This document shows, piece by piece, positions 18,701-30,700 of a stretch of 64,000 nucleotides of DNA. A program made the position numbers and the translations under genes. The DNA comes from Eopsaltria australis (taxonomy: Eukaryota > Chordata > Aves > Passeriformes > Petroicidae), in NCBI GenBank assembly GCA_034509425.1, contig JAVTVJ010000001.1:10807501-10871500 (forward strand). The letters run 5' to 3'. Numbering within the stretch: position 1 is the first letter of the stretch; each line of letters begins with the position of its first letter. A model generated the notes under the pieces. That model saw only the letters and a program-made list of their open reading frames with translations. It ran no database searches and was not told the DNA's origin.

Positions 18701-21700
18701 AATACAAGCTTGGGACATTTAACTCACCTTACATTCCTGTGTATATTCTAGCTGAGGGCTATCAGGAATAAAATTCAAAAAATCCTGCAAAAACACCCGT
18801 TAAGTGTATTAGCAATTATGAAGCACAGACAAGATACATACAGAGACACCAAAGAACAGATACTAGCTTATCAAATTGTTTTGGATGAGATATACATATA
18901 TCTAAGAAAAACCTGACTTATATTCCACCTCAGCTTTGCCAGAGTTAGCTCCCCCTTATACTTTTTTCTTAAATTACGATACTAGCAAGACAACAATGCT
19001 GCCTGTCCAGCCTCTTAGGCTGATGGAGGAATTTTCACCTGCTGTTAGCCAACAGACTTCTTGAACATTTGTCTCAAAGAATTTTACTCTGGAAGTAGAG
19101 GATTTCCAGCTCCAATTCCCTAGCTGTAGGTTGTAGGCTTCTTACCACACTCTTCAAAGTTCTCTGCACTGCCAGGATCTTGTTCCCCAAGGAAAATTTG
19201 ATGCACTTCACTTCTCCTTTGTCCTCCATCCTATACAGAAAGAAACAGAAATTATGGAAATATCATCTAAAATAGTTTCTTAAAGAACATACCCTCAAAA
19301 AGACAATGACAGAGAAAAAAAGTGTAATGCAAATGCTTTTGAATACAGACTATTACTCTTGCCTGACAGTAATATATTCAAAACCCAGACTGAAAGAAAA
19401 TGGCAGCTCACTCTTCAGAAGTCCTGAACACATCAATTACAGAATCAAGGCTAAGGTCACACAAATTAGCACCTGAAATCACTGCAAATGCTCAGCTCTG
19501 TTGGCCTGTGATGTGGAGCTGGAAGACTTGTGGGCCTATCCAAACCTGCATCCTCAGTTCTGTGACACCAGCATCCCGCAATCTGCTCCATTATTTCCAG
19601 AACTACTGCAAGTTGACACAAGCCTCCTTGCTTTCCCAATAGGACATGGCCTCTGGAGGAACTTCTGATGTTAAAGGGACAATAAGGTTGTTTTCACACC
19701 ATTAAAATAAATAACAAAGGTATTTTTACCAAACAACTATCAGCACAATTGGCATGAATAAGGTATATAATCCTTCCAGCATATGTTATTAAGTCAAGCC
19801 AAAGAGAAAGTGAGACAGTCAAGTATGAAAATAGTGGAACATCATGAAGTTTACTAAGTATTTTCAGCTCCTTCAGGAGTAACAAGTGTAATAAAATAAA
19901 AAAAGTAAAATATACCCAGCAACTTTCAGGACAGGCCCTATGCAATAGCCAAGAGATCACAGTAAACACATCTTGATTACAAATTGCTTCACCCATATCT
20001 GGATTGATTTGGAGTAAAAGAATACTTATCCTTACAAATTAACAGCAGACTACAAAGAGCCATCACTCTTAACAGAGAAATATATAAAACAGTTCACTGT
20101 TGCCAAATTCTGCAAAAATGTTTTCACAAGAAATGGAAGACACAGAAGAAGCCAATTTAGATTAAACAAGGAACAGAACTGAGAAACCTTCATCTAGGTT
20201 TGGACACTGTGCTTGAATCACAGACCTAACTTGCTAAACTGTATCCTTGGATAAGTCATTGCTGCTGTAAGAATCACTCTCTCATATGTATAGCATGTTT
20301 TAATAAAAGACTGCTGTTTAAAAAAAGAAGCCACAGCCCAATTACTTTTTCCACTAGAAGACTATAGGGAGGGAAAAGCATACCCTCTTAATTGCAAGAT
20401 TATATCAAAGAACAAATCAAAATACAATCATAACTACTTATAAGTTTTATGCCTGAATTACCTAAAGTGGATCAAGACTAAGTACCACATAATTTGAAGA
20501 CTGCATCATTCTATCCCAAGATAAAGGTGCCTTACCTGAAGGAAATGGGATTTCTATCCTCCAAACCTTTAACAACAACTCCTGTGGCTCCACCAGATCG
20601 AACAGCAAAAACCTACAAAAGAAGTTTTGAAAATGTATTTAACTCTTTCAAAGTCATAACCTTCACCTGCTGCCTCTTCTGTAAGCCACACCCTTAGGTT
20701 TTTTTACTAGACATAATTTTTGTTCTTCTGCAGATCTGCCAGTTCACACTAAGATAATTTGGAACTCCAAGTTTACTTGGAGTTGTCAGAATGCATGGTA
20801 CTGCAACAGTCTTGCAGGCATATTCTGTCAACTACTGGGCAAGTTAAATCAGTAAAATCTTTATAAGCCTTTATCTTGATTTTATTTCTTTTATCTTTAT
20901 ATTTTCCTAAGTCAGGTACTAGCAAAAATATCTGAGACATCAGGGCATTGTTTAAAATTAAACGGAACTCAGCCTGGGGAAAGAGATGTAATTCAATGAT
21001 CCAGAAGCCTGATCCTGTCAGAACACATTATTAAACAGGAATAGTTTAATAGTAACCTGTAGATTTTCATGTACCTAGGGAGTTTCAGCCAACATGCCCT
21101 AACAACTGAGAATTCCTTTAGCCCAACTTCACATATACATGCACAACACCTGCTAGAGATATGACATGTATTGAGCTGGAATAAGATAACCAAAAAAAAA
21201 AACCAAAAATGGAGTCATGCTGTTACAAACTTTACCTAGCTTAGAAAGTCAGGCAAATGCTTTATTTGTACTTGTTGCTGTTTGTGGAGCAGCACTAGGC
21301 ACACAGATCGGGTCTCAGGGTGACATTGTTCTGTACTATCAGCCATGCTCAGGCAGGAAATACAGGTGTCAAGATTATAAATTGCAAGCAAGTCCACAGC
21401 CATACTAGAATGACAAACACTTAGTTTAACTATTTTTAGTATTATGTAGATAGAAAATAGATAGAAGGCAACACTCTTAATCTCTGCAAGATGAGAAGGT
21501 TGCACGGACAGATCTCTCACATGGGAAACTGTCATGGAAACACTGGTTACAAACGATTCAGAGATACACTGGAAATCAAACTATTTTAGATAAGAAGAAA
21601 ACACAGAGAAATAGATTTACACTGGAAAATACGAATCTTTCAAGTGAGCTCTCAACAACCAGTTTCTATGTAGTTATATCACATCCTCACTATGGTACAG

Positions 21701-23456
21701 TGTATTCTGACAGGGTATTTCAACTGGCCCGCAAAATGGAAGTAAAAGATAATGGTTTATAAGAAGAAATATCTGGAAAGTCGCCCAGTGGAAAAGGACC
21801 TGGAGGTGCTGCATGACAGCAGCTGAAAAAGAGCCAACGTGCGCCCAGGTGGCCAAGAAACCAATGGCACCTTGGCCTGTATCAGCAATGGTGTGGCCAG
21901 CAGGACCAGGGCAGGGATCATCCCCTTGTACTCGGCACTGGTGAGGCCACACCTCGAGTGTGGCATCCAGTTCTGGGCCCCTCAATTCAGAAAGAACACT
22001 GAGGTGGTGGAGTGTGTCCAGAGAAGGACAACAGAACTGGTGAAGGGTCTGGAGCACAAGTTCTATAAGGAGCAGCTGAGGGGGCTGGAGTTGTTTAGCC
22101 TGGAGAAAAGGAGGCTCAGAGGTGACCTTATCAACCTCCGTAACTCACTGAAAGAAGGGTGTAGCCAGGTGGGGATCAGCCTCTTCTGGCAACCAGCGAC
22201 AGAACTAGAGGACATGGCCTTAAGCTGCACCAGGAGAGGTTTAGGTTGGACATTAGGAAGGATTTCTTCCTTGGAAGGGTGATTACACACTGGAATGGAC
22301 TGCCTAGGGAGGTGGTGGAGTCACTGTGCCTGAAGGTGTTTAACGAAAGTCTGGATATGGCACTCAGTGCCATGGTCTAGTTGACAAGATGGTGTTTGGT
22401 CAAAGGTTGGACTCAATGATCTCAGAGACCTTTTCCAACCTAAATGATTCTGTCACCATTCTGAGCAGAGTGCAACAGCAAGAAACACACCCCAGAAATA
22501 CTGCTCCCTCTCTAAACATGCTACTGATCACGTCCACACGTGGGGCAATGCATGCCAGCTGCATGGGGAAGAAAGCTTGAAGGTTCCAACTTCATGAATG
22601 CCTCGGTCAAAGAACGCTCACAGGAATCAGTGGAATGTATCCACATCTATACAAGCCTCACGACAGCCTGTGGGTTCTTTTAGCTACACTGAGCTGAACT
22701 CTCAGGAGCCCACACAGATATTAAGGAGAACACGCTTAAAAGCACTGAAGCCAAGAAAAGGCCGCTTGGGTCTGTGCCACAAGGAAAGCTGTAATTATTC
22801 ATTTTTTAATGAATATATTGAATTTCAGGAATCGAAAGGAGTGTAAAAAAAAAAAAAATCAGGGAAATTAAGCCAACGGCGAAGTGACAAAGTTTGCCAG
22901 TCATGTGGGGACACTTTGAACAGAAAGGAAAAGTGCTGACTCCGACGAATTCCAGAAAGACCTTACGGCAGTGCGAGTAAGGCAGGTGAAACCCAACCTA
23001 ATAAATCGGTAAAGGAAAAAAACCCAAAAAATCTGCCGCCTCTAGCACGATGACAGGTCCTGAAGGGGAACAAGCAGGCTCATGCCTGGCAGCCGAGGGA
23101 GGGGAGGAAACCAAAGCCGGGCAGGGAACCAAAGCCAAGCCGGCGAGCAGCAGCGGGCCGGGCTGAGCCCCCAGGCCCGGACGCGCACCCGGCCCGCGGC
23201 AGGGAGGGAGGGAGGGCCCCGCCGCCCCCACCTGCTTGTTGGCCTCGTCGAAGAACACGCAGTTCACGGGGTTCGCCTTCTCGAAGTGCACGGGCCGCGC
23301 GCACAGCGCCAGGTAGCAGCCGCCGCCCTCCGCGCCGCCCCTCGCTCGCCCCTCGCCACCTTCTCCCCCTCCTGCTGCCGCTCCCGCTGCTGCCGCCGCT
23401 CCCGGCGCCTCGTCCTCGGGCGGCCCCGGCGGCTCCCGGCTCATGGCGGCGGCCAT
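6893..23456 (-). CDS. RMC1: RMC1 (C18orf8, Mic1), regulator of MON1-CCZ1, complete
   Basis: Third subunit of the Mon1-Ccz1 complex, the exchange factor that activates Rab7 on late endosomes and lysosomes; needed for autophagy and NPC1-dependent cholesterol export. Twenty coding exons in transcript order: 23456-23232, 20612-20536, 19230-19146, 18784-18728, 17648-17562, 16385-16245, 14639-14536, 14101-14012, 13354-13249, 12125-12014, 10995-10951, 10543-10490, 10181-10053, 9715-9609, 8888-8769, 8581-8504, 8343-8239, 8153-8085, 7943-7718, 6972-6893. They sum to 2097 bases, 698 residues plus TGA. The human protein has 657 residues and also 20 exons; the ~42-residue difference lies in exon 1. No frame break. 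Intron 11 has U12-type signals, the exon 9 donor is weak (GAG|gtctga), and the exon 7 donor (GTACGTAT) could be read four bases later. The start is the first ATG of exon 1, in good context; a second in-frame ATG lies 12 bases on. Confidence 0.96.
10544..10950 (-). other. RMC1: U12-type (minor spliceosome) intron 11 of RMC1
   Basis: Read on the minus strand, the intron begins GTATCCTTTA and ends CCTTAACATTTAG. The first matches the U12 donor consensus RTATCCTTT exactly. The second carries the U12 branch-point core CCTTAAC (10550-10556) only six bases before the acceptor, the short spacing typical of minor introns, and there is no long pyrimidine tract. It splits a Tyr codon after the T. None of the other donors I read in the window has this form. 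Confidence 0.82.
12224..12375 (-). mobile_element. Degraded CR1 LINE fragment in RMC1 intron 9
   Basis: Begins with the reverse complement of a CR1 tail (GAATCACAGAAAGGTTGGGG) and continues as a diverged match (GGCTGCTCAAGGCCCCATGC, GATGGGGCTCTGAGGA). The far boundary is unclear. Confidence 0.6.
13249..20612 (-). CDS. RMC1: RMC1 exons 2-9, N-terminal beta-propeller half
   Basis: These exons encode roughly residues 76-324. Readable landmarks in order: [16 protein letters not shown] (exon 2), [19 protein letters not shown] (exon 3), [18 protein letters not shown] (exon 4), [17 protein letters not shown] (exon 5), [11 protein letters not shown] and [11 protein letters not shown] (exon 6), [12 protein letters not shown] and SERDIAMAT (exon 7), [20 protein letters not shown] (exon 8), [20 protein letters not shown] (exon 9). 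The family's N-terminal half is modelled as a WD40-like propeller; the blades are not obvious by eye, so that assignment rests on family knowledge. Confidence 0.9.
13519..13964 (+). mobile_element. Solo LTR of an avian endogenous retrovirus, RMC1 intron 8
   Basis: A 446-bp unit that starts TGTTTTAGTTG and ends AACCACAACA, flanked on both sides by CTGA (13515-13518 and 13965-13968; five bases, ACTGA, if the last A is shared). The internal sequence resembles LTRs common in bird genomes: an AAGGACATCATGC stretch, a TATA box (TATATAAA, 13683-13690), then pyrimidine-rich sequence with CTTATCTCAACC. It lies antisense to RMC1 between exons 8 and 9. No internal viral genes remain. Family name not assigned. 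Confidence 0.72.
20613..23231 (-). other. RMC1 intron 1
   Basis: The longest RMC1 intron. It holds the CR1 copy at 21774-22453 and an A14 run near 22846. The rest shows no exon-like or RNA-gene structure. The donor end is GC-rich and inside the promoter island. Confidence 0.85.
21774..22453 (+). mobile_element. CR1 LINE, reverse-transcriptase end plus 3' UTR, in RMC1 intron 1
   Basis: A 680-bp copy, the longest in the window. Translated on the + strand it still shows the C-terminal end of CR1 ORF2 ([47 protein letters not shown]) with decay further on, then the 3' region and a tail ending CCTAAATGATTCTGTC. 5'-truncated as is usual for CR1; antisense to RMC1. The 147-codon open frame across it is retroelement remnant. 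Confidence 0.92.
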
Positions 23457-23540
23457 TGCCGACCCCCGCTCCCCGCCGCCGCTTCCTGTTTACCTCCCCT
23501 CGCGCGTCACGCGCCGCTCCCGCCTTAAAGGCGCAGCGGC
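23080..23540 (-). promoter_or_regulatory. RMC1 CpG-rich promoter region
   Basis: Dense in GC and CpG compared with the AT-rich DNA on both sides; it covers RMC1 exon 1 and its upstream flank. Possible sites upstream of the ATG: an ETS-type CTTCCTG (23481-23487 region) and GTCACGCG (23506-23513). No TATA box is apparent, so dispersed initiation is likely. Confidence 0.7.
23232..23456 (-). CDS. RMC1: RMC1 exon 1, with glycine/alanine-rich N-terminal extension
   Basis: Seventy-five codons ending in FFDEANKQ, which matches the end of human exon 1. The conserved core begins at [20 protein letters not shown]; ahead of it are about 42 low-complexity residues rich in Ala, Gly, Glu and Pro. The human protein starts only eight residues before the equivalent cysteine, with a methionine that is absent here, so translation must start further upstream: at 23454-23456 or at 23442-23444 (GCCGCCATG context). 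Its donor is gtgggg. The exon sits inside a CpG-rich promoter. Confidence 0.88.
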
Positions 23541-23542
23541 CC

Positions 23543-23820
23543 GGGAGAGGCTCAGGGACTGGGATCAGGGACTGGGATCCGGGACTGAGATCAGGGACTG
23601 GGATCAGGGACTGGGATCAGGGAGAGGATCAGGGACTGGGATCCGGGACTGGGATCAGGGAGAGGCTCAGGGACTGGGATCCGGGACTGGGATCAGGGAC
23701 TGGGATCCGGCACTGGGATCAGGGACTGGGATCAGGGACTGGGATCAGGGAGAGGCTCAGGGACTGGGATCCGGGACTGGGATCAGGGAGAGGCTCAGGG
23801 ACTGGGATCCGGGACAGGGA
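23543..23820. repeat. G-rich minisatellite, 12-13 base units
   Basis: About 20 tandem copies of a unit close to AGGGACTGGGATC, with C/A variants at the junction base and interspersed shorter units AGGGAGAGGCTC. The short variant recurs at irregular intervals, hinting at a higher-order pattern. It begins 86 bases upstream of the first RMC1 ATG. The + strand has many runs of three G separated by 3-4 bases, the spacing of intramolecular quadruplexes. The long open frames across it are products of the repeat. Confidence 0.93.
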
Positions 23821-26800
23821 CCCCTGCTGGGAAGGGGCTGCTGGCCAGGCCTTGTCCGGAGACACGGCCAAGTGCATCTGCCTGCTGCTCCTCTCCTAAT
23901 GAGAGAACTCCTTATACTTCTCCCTCTACTAACCTGTGTCTCTCCGCTTCAATCTAAAAGGTTTTAAGCTGGTACGACCTCAGTCTTTTTTCTTCCTTTT
24001 TTTCTTTTCTTACCCCCTTCCTTTTAAATTTCCTTTTCTAAGCCAATGTCTTCTGCTCGCTGTACCGCATTTCAAAGGCAATGTAATTGTGGGTGAGGGA
24101 CCCTTACAACAGCCCAGATCCCGAACGCTGGGAGAGACTGGGAATACAAATGTGTCCAGCAGTTCTGAACGCCAATTTGTAAAAGGTGTCAATGAACTTA
24201 ACAAAGGAAAACGGAAAGCTGGGGAGATGCAAGATCTGCTTCGGGAAAGGTGTGATCGCTGGCAAGGTGGTAAAAAAGAAACAAGTGGAATGAGCATAGT
24301 TACAATACGGGACCACAGTGCAAATATTTAGGAGCGAATATATTAGAAGAGGGAAGTAAAGGAATTAAGGTGCCAGAGTAAGCTCTAACCAGTGTCACTT
24401 ATCAGGGCACTGCTCTAGGTGGGAGGATTTATTCTGCTTTTAAAAGCAAAGGTAGTAGACTTAAAAACAATAATTAGGCAAGAAAAAAAAAAAAAAACAG
24501 TCTTTCTAAACCAAGTATGGAGACCGTAGCAGCAGGATGGGGCTTTTGGCCCAACCTTTCATAGTGATTTTAAAACCAACCAACCAACCAACAAACCCAA
24601 AACTTTTGTGTGGAGAGAAAAAGGAAACAACTGTTTCCAAGCTCTGCCTTTATTTGTCCACAATTACTGCATCATCACTGTCACTATTGATCCTGCTCCT
24701 TGCCAGGAAACTGCTTTACAGTGGCTTGTTGTAAAATAGCTCAGAAAGGGGAATTAAACTCTGGAAACAGCCCTTATTTCAGGAACAATATTAATAAAGC
24801 ATTATTGAAGTTAAAGTCTGGCTTGGTCCTCAGCATTTATACTGAGCATATATTTTAGTTTGGACAACAAAACATAGATGGGATATTTTTTTTTTTTTGT
24901 TGATGCACTGGCTAATGTCTTAGCTCACTAGCTGTAAGCCCTACATTATGATCAAGAAATTGTGTGAGAATATCAATTATATATTTGCTTATTGGTTTAG
25001 AAAGGAAATTTTTAAAAGAGGGGGTGAAAAATACTAAGTTCATAATGATTTTAAAATTTCAGATTAAAATGGTAGCACAGTTTAGTATGGGAGAAATAGA
25101 AATATAAGTACCAGATACACAGTATCATGCAAACAACTGTTGGATGACTCATGACCCAGTTAGTCCATGTGCAATAATTTCACATCAGACTAGAGATACT
25201 AAAGTCACAACTAAGAATTACAACAAGCTGTCTGTTCTGCAGAACCTCCTGCATCATCAAACAATTCTGTTAACTGGAGATTACAAGTATTTCCAAAGCA
25301 TTTAAAGTCCCTTAAAGTTTATAATTTTTTACAAAGTATCAAAATTCATTGCTTGTTAGCCAGAAGTTTAGTTAATCCAAGGTGAAAATTTAAGAAATTC
25401 TGCTGACATTTACCCTCTTCCTACTTCTCTAAAGAACAGCATGCACTTCCTACAATTGCAATAGAAACTGAAATATCTTTGAGGGTAAATCAGCAGACAA
25501 GCAAATAAACACACAACTTGAAACTCATGTGATTGAAATAAATCTTAATGGCCAATTCAAAACTCAGATTCTATCTGCCCAGTAATAATCCTGGAACTTT
25601 TTATTTCAAAGGAGTCCAGGAAAATGCTTCTTTTAGCAAATTATTGTTTTCAGCTACTTGTCTTAAAATCTCAAAGCAAATTCCTGAGCCAATTTTACTG
25701 CTGGAAGTGAAAATATGTTCATATATAATATATATTAGGGCCCAATAGCTTTATTAGACTCAAGGAAAATTGCTTCATTTATTTGGGGCATGTTTTGTTT
25801 TTTTAAGCCTGTGTTAGACAGATTTTAGCAAGAAATTAAAAATGACAGTAACAACTGGAGGCTTTACCAAGCACAGACATACAATCAGGGGCCTTTTTGA
25901 AATAGTAGCTCAAAAAACACCCTCCCCTCACTGCCTGTTATTTCTGCTCTCTTCCTCTCACTTGATGCAAATAATTGTAGCAATCAGAATCTTCCTTATA
26001 CAAGAACATTTTAAGGTATTAGCAACTGTTCTGAGATTTTTCCCCCTCTAAGAAATGTTAACAGTATTAAAACTATTTATAAGCAAAGAACAGGACTATT
26101 CTTTTTTTTAAAGAAAAGCTTTCTCCTCTGAAGATCTGGTTATCTTTGACAACAGCATCTTGTACTCTTCCTGAAGAGGTTAGCACTTCCCTTGCAGTAC
26201 CTAGTCTGTTCTTTCCCTGATACCATTATCTTGGTAAACTGTTACACAGAGAAATTCGGAACAGACTTAAGTATCTGAAAGATAAAAGTTCCTTTATTTC
26301 AAAAGCAAGGGGTAAATGCATGGTATTTGTCTGATTTAGAAAAAGGAAAAGGATCCAAGTGTTGGGATGAAACTGGCAAAACCAAGGCTGTTTACTCTCC
26401 ACGTACTACCCACCCAGTCAGTCATTTCTCTATTGTTGTAAGGAATTACGTAGTCCTACCCTAAAATTGCTCCAGTGAAGCACCAAAGATCAATGAAGAC
26501 CTCTGTGATGCAAAGAACCATGCAAGAATACCACCACAAGATCTTAAGATTTTACTTCACCACCAGTTTTCCAACAAAAAGAGATAAAAAATCACTTTCA
26601 CAGCACACTGTGAGAAGGTCATACGTAGCATTCACTATATTCTGCTTGATAAAGAGCAGCATCAGAAACTAGAAACCAGAAATCAGTTAAAAAGAAGTTG
26701 ATTAGAATTTCTTAATTCCAAACTATCCCACCACATCAGTTCATCTTTAAATGTGCTGTTTTGGAGAGAAACTGCTAGATTTTTAGAAGTTACTGGAAAA

Positions 26801-26979
26801 AAAAAAAAGACTGACGTTAAGAATAAAAGCGTGAAAGAGGCTGTAGAAACCAGTATCAGTCATCATTATTTCTAAACAAACCTTTTCTTGCTTACAGATG
26901 CAAAAAGAATGCTCAGATTTGTCTATGATTATCTTTAGGGCAAGAACGTTTGATGCTCAAAACTGACATTCTAGGTAGA
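23821..26979. other. Intergenic DNA between RMC1 and RIOK3
   Basis: AT-rich sequence with a pyrimidine tract near 23990-24020, an A-run near 24482-24498, and (CCAA)n at 24574-24592. A distal part of the RIOK3 3' UTR may reach into it. No gene, RNA or clear mobile element recognised. Confidence 0.6.
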
Positions 26980-27780
26980 GACAGGATTATTATAGAGTTT
27001 TATTTTTGGCTTGCACCAAGTTCTTGGAACCATTAGTATATTTAAGAGTGAAGCTACCTGAACTGACTCTTTATTATATATCGTTGACTCAGGATTTCCT
27101 GGCTTGTCACCAAGGAAGTCCTCTGCTGGTTGGACTCAAATCTGTTTCTCATGTAATACCCAACAGTATTTACAGAGATAAACAGAGCCACATTCCCTGT
27201 ACTTCAAATGAAAAAGCCCAGACTTTTGCATTTATAAATACATTACTTTGCCAAATTAACATTTTCATATGATTGCAGTGCACAGTTTGCCTTTTCATTT
27301 TGTCCTTGGTGGAGATGGATGAAAGACATTGTGTCCATACACAATATTTAATTAGTTTTTCAAGTTGCTTTAGGAAAAAAGAGAGGGACTCTTATACTGC
27401 ACTTTCCCACTAAATACTTTGGACAATATAGATGATATTTTAATTTTTTTTTTTTAGACTAAAAGATATGTAAGCTCTGAATCATGCAAAATATGACCAC
27501 CTGAGCTACATTAGTCTAATGTAACTGGGCAATTAGTGAAGCTGTCAGTCTGTTCAAAGTGGTAGTGACAGTCCATTCTCACAGTGCCAGCCTGATGTGT
27601 GGGACAGGTTAAAAAAAAAACAAACCACTGAGGCATCAACCATATGCTTGCTGTGTTTTCCATTTTGGTATTCCCAGCCAGCCACTCTCTCGACATTGGC
27701 AGTTGACATTTACCACTGCACCAACATAGTTAGAAGCAGTAAATTGGTGTTTTGTTTTGTTAGCAGCTATAAACTCAGTG
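26980..27780 (-). other. RIOK3: RIOK3 3' untranslated region (extent uncertain)
   Basis: AT-rich, non-coding sequence after the TAA. On the minus strand, exact AATAAA signals are at 27070-27075 and 26999-27004, and ATTAAA forms lie near 27346 and 27438. Which is used cannot be told from sequence; longer forms reaching towards 25500 are possible. Confidence 0.45.
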
Positions 27781-30700
27781 TTATTCATCATATATAGGTG
27801 GGTCTCCATCGCTTGAAAACGTTGACAGCTTCTTTCCATGATTCTGCACGTGATCTTCGTTTATCTTCTCCAAAGCTTCAATCTAGAGAGCCAAAAATAA
27901 AACCATGCTGAAGTCATAAAACCATGTCGGCAGCAGAACGCTACTAAACAGCATTGAAAAGTAGCTTTTGAGGCCAGAGCAGGTGTGTACAATGTTGCTG
28001 TTTCAAAGATTCGGTCACATGTAACAGCTCAAATACAGCCAAGTACACCTTGAAACATCTGTTCTCAACAAGTTACTAAAATCAGCAGCACTCCTTTACA
28101 GTTTCAAGCTACGAAACTAAAATGTACCAGTTGCAGGGAGGACTGGATGACTGTTGAGACTTCAGCAGCATTCCTCAAAGTACAAAAGTGTGCCTTTCTC
28201 CAATGATACAGAGATCATGACACTGTGACACTGTGTTCCCTTTATCTCTTTCTTACTTTGACCACCTGCCCCAGGAGTCATGTAATTTCCAGCTCCCACC
28301 TACTCCACACTGGACTAGCATAAACCTGCAATGCCATTAGTAATTAGGGAGAGTAGAATAGCCACATTGACCTTACTTTAATTAGTAAACACAGAATGTT
28401 TGACAACTTATTTTTTTAAAATCTGATATCAGGATGCAGGCCTTGAGGAGTTACAGTCAAAGGTTGAAAATTAAAAACCAAAGATTCCTAAGTTCATATT
28501 TACATTAGCATGATTTTAAGCTTCAAAATTAAAAATGCTAGCCTAAACTTTAAATTCAAATAAGTTAACATATAAGCCATGAAAAATAAACAATAGAATA
28601 ATTATTTTTAACCAACTTCCCTTTTGCTGTACAACCTTTAATGTATATAAGGCAAGACAACAGCTTTTAAACTAAAACAGATCACTAGATTTGCCTTAAT
28701 GCTGAAATAAGCAACTACATTCAACATGAAGCCTTTTCAACTTGGGAGCAGAGGGATCAGGAAAGGGGGTAGAGAGCTCTGCCAATCTGAGTTTCTGTAA
28801 ACGTTTGTACTAGGTTGAAATACTCAAGGTTTTAAAAAGAGATGCAGAATGACTATTGAAACTTTACTTACACCAATCACACAAACTAAATGTGGAACGT
28901 TAAGGTGTTATAACAGCTACTATAGCTAACCAAATTAAAATTGTTAGACAGAGAAAGCTATACCTCTGCTTGGAAGTCTACTTCATTGTCAGCTGTAATA
29001 TTTAAACCTGAGACAGCGTTGAAGAGTTCACGCTCATTAAGTGCTTCTGCCACACCTCCTTTCTGGAAGAACTGGTCAATATAAAGAGCACACATTAAAC
29101 ACTTTACTACACAGAACAAAATATTCCTTTGACTTCCCCTAGTTAGAATATTTAGCCAAAATTACATTTTTGTTTTAGTTGATCCACAAATAAACATAAA
29201 TGAAAGAAGTTTTACATTCTAGAGGTATAATTTTACTTTTCCACATTTTTTTCACTTTCAGAGGACACTATCAACATGGAAAATGTGCAACAGTAATCTT
29301 CTATACATATAAGATACCCTATATCTTAGAAAACATGCAGCATAACAGAAGATTGTCAGACACAGAGATCCTACCTGTGAAACATTCCTACAGTCTCTGA
29401 ACAAAAACTCAAGTCCATGGGGATGGGTTGGCTCCACAGACTGACTGACATCAATGAGCCAGACCTGCAGTGACAGAGAAATAGTAATTCACTTTGTATT
29501 AATATTTCAGAGTAGATGAAACCTTTTACCCCCAAATTAAGAACAAACTCACCTTCCCATCATGCCAAAGCATGTTGTATTCACTCAGATCTGCATGGAC
29601 CAGGTTACACTCCCTATACAACTGCTGCATCATCTGCAAGGAACCAAATTAATGAAGGAAGCACGCTATACTCCAAATAAATATTGCTAGCATGACTATT
29701 AAAAAAAACTCAAACAACAAACAACGCCACTTTTCCCTTATCACCCACATGATTTACATAATTTTTACCCAAGTCTTCAATACATTTCCATCCAGGGAAT
29801 TGCAGTTTTGGCAAACTGCCAGCAAACTAAGCTTTTTATCACTGAGCTTAGCTTGGCAAAGTCAGAAGAGTTACTCTGGTAAACTCAAGTCAGCTCTGCC
29901 AAACAGTCCAAGTGCAGGACACAGATAAACACGTTCTCTAAATACATATCATTTTCACTCCTACACATAGGAAGGAGGTCTCACAGTTGTAGAGACTGAA
30001 TCCTAACCAGTACACAAATTCACTTAAAACACAGGCTGGTTGCCTGGCTGGGATTTTTTAATGTCTATAATGTAACAGTGAATGGACAGTTAGCAGGTGT
30101 GTGTTTGAACCAAGTAGATAACAGGAAATTTAAGTATCCACCACACAACATTCTAATATATTCTCCAGTTTCTAGGTTTGCTAAAAAGGGGGAGGGCAAT
30201 CCACTGGAGAGCACTTAAGCATTGTAAATTAAGTATTTGGTAAGCCTAGAAAAACTTCATAGAATTTTCTAAACCACATACTGCTTCTGTAAAAGGAGGA
30301 CTACTTGCTCACAATTCCTCTGCTGTTAAGAATCTGTTTGTCATCAAAATCCAGCATGTTTCCCTTCAGACTAGGATTAAATTTAATTATATTTTTTTTC
30401 AGTGCATAATTTCTTGTTGCTTCTAAGTCACACATTAAACAGCAGCAAAATAAGACTTTGGACTTTGAAAATTACATAAGCATCTTGAAAAGTAAATAAG
30501 TGCTCATCTGTCCTTACAGTTATTCCCTTGAAAGAAAATACCACCCAGAATTGGAGGAGAAATCAGCATCATCTTACATGAAGAATCTGATAGTAGGCCT
30601 TTTTCATATCTTCACTACTAAGTGTTACATCCTTTAGTTTAGGAGCTGGGACTTGATCCTGGCCAATGAAAGACATAACCAAGACATGTTTCTTAAGGAT

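Noticed and set aside
21839..22282. 147-codon open frame on the + strand
   Set aside because: It is the decayed end of a CR1 reverse transcriptase, not a host gene.
23506..23515. Possible TFEB (CLEAR) site GTCACGCGCC in the RMC1 promoter
   Set aside because: The E-box core is CACGCG instead of CACGTG, so the match is too weak to claim shared lysosomal regulation.
23443..23967. Two long overlapping + strand frames rich in Gly, Asp, Trp
   Set aside because: They are translations of the G-rich minisatellite; the repeat keeps several frames open.
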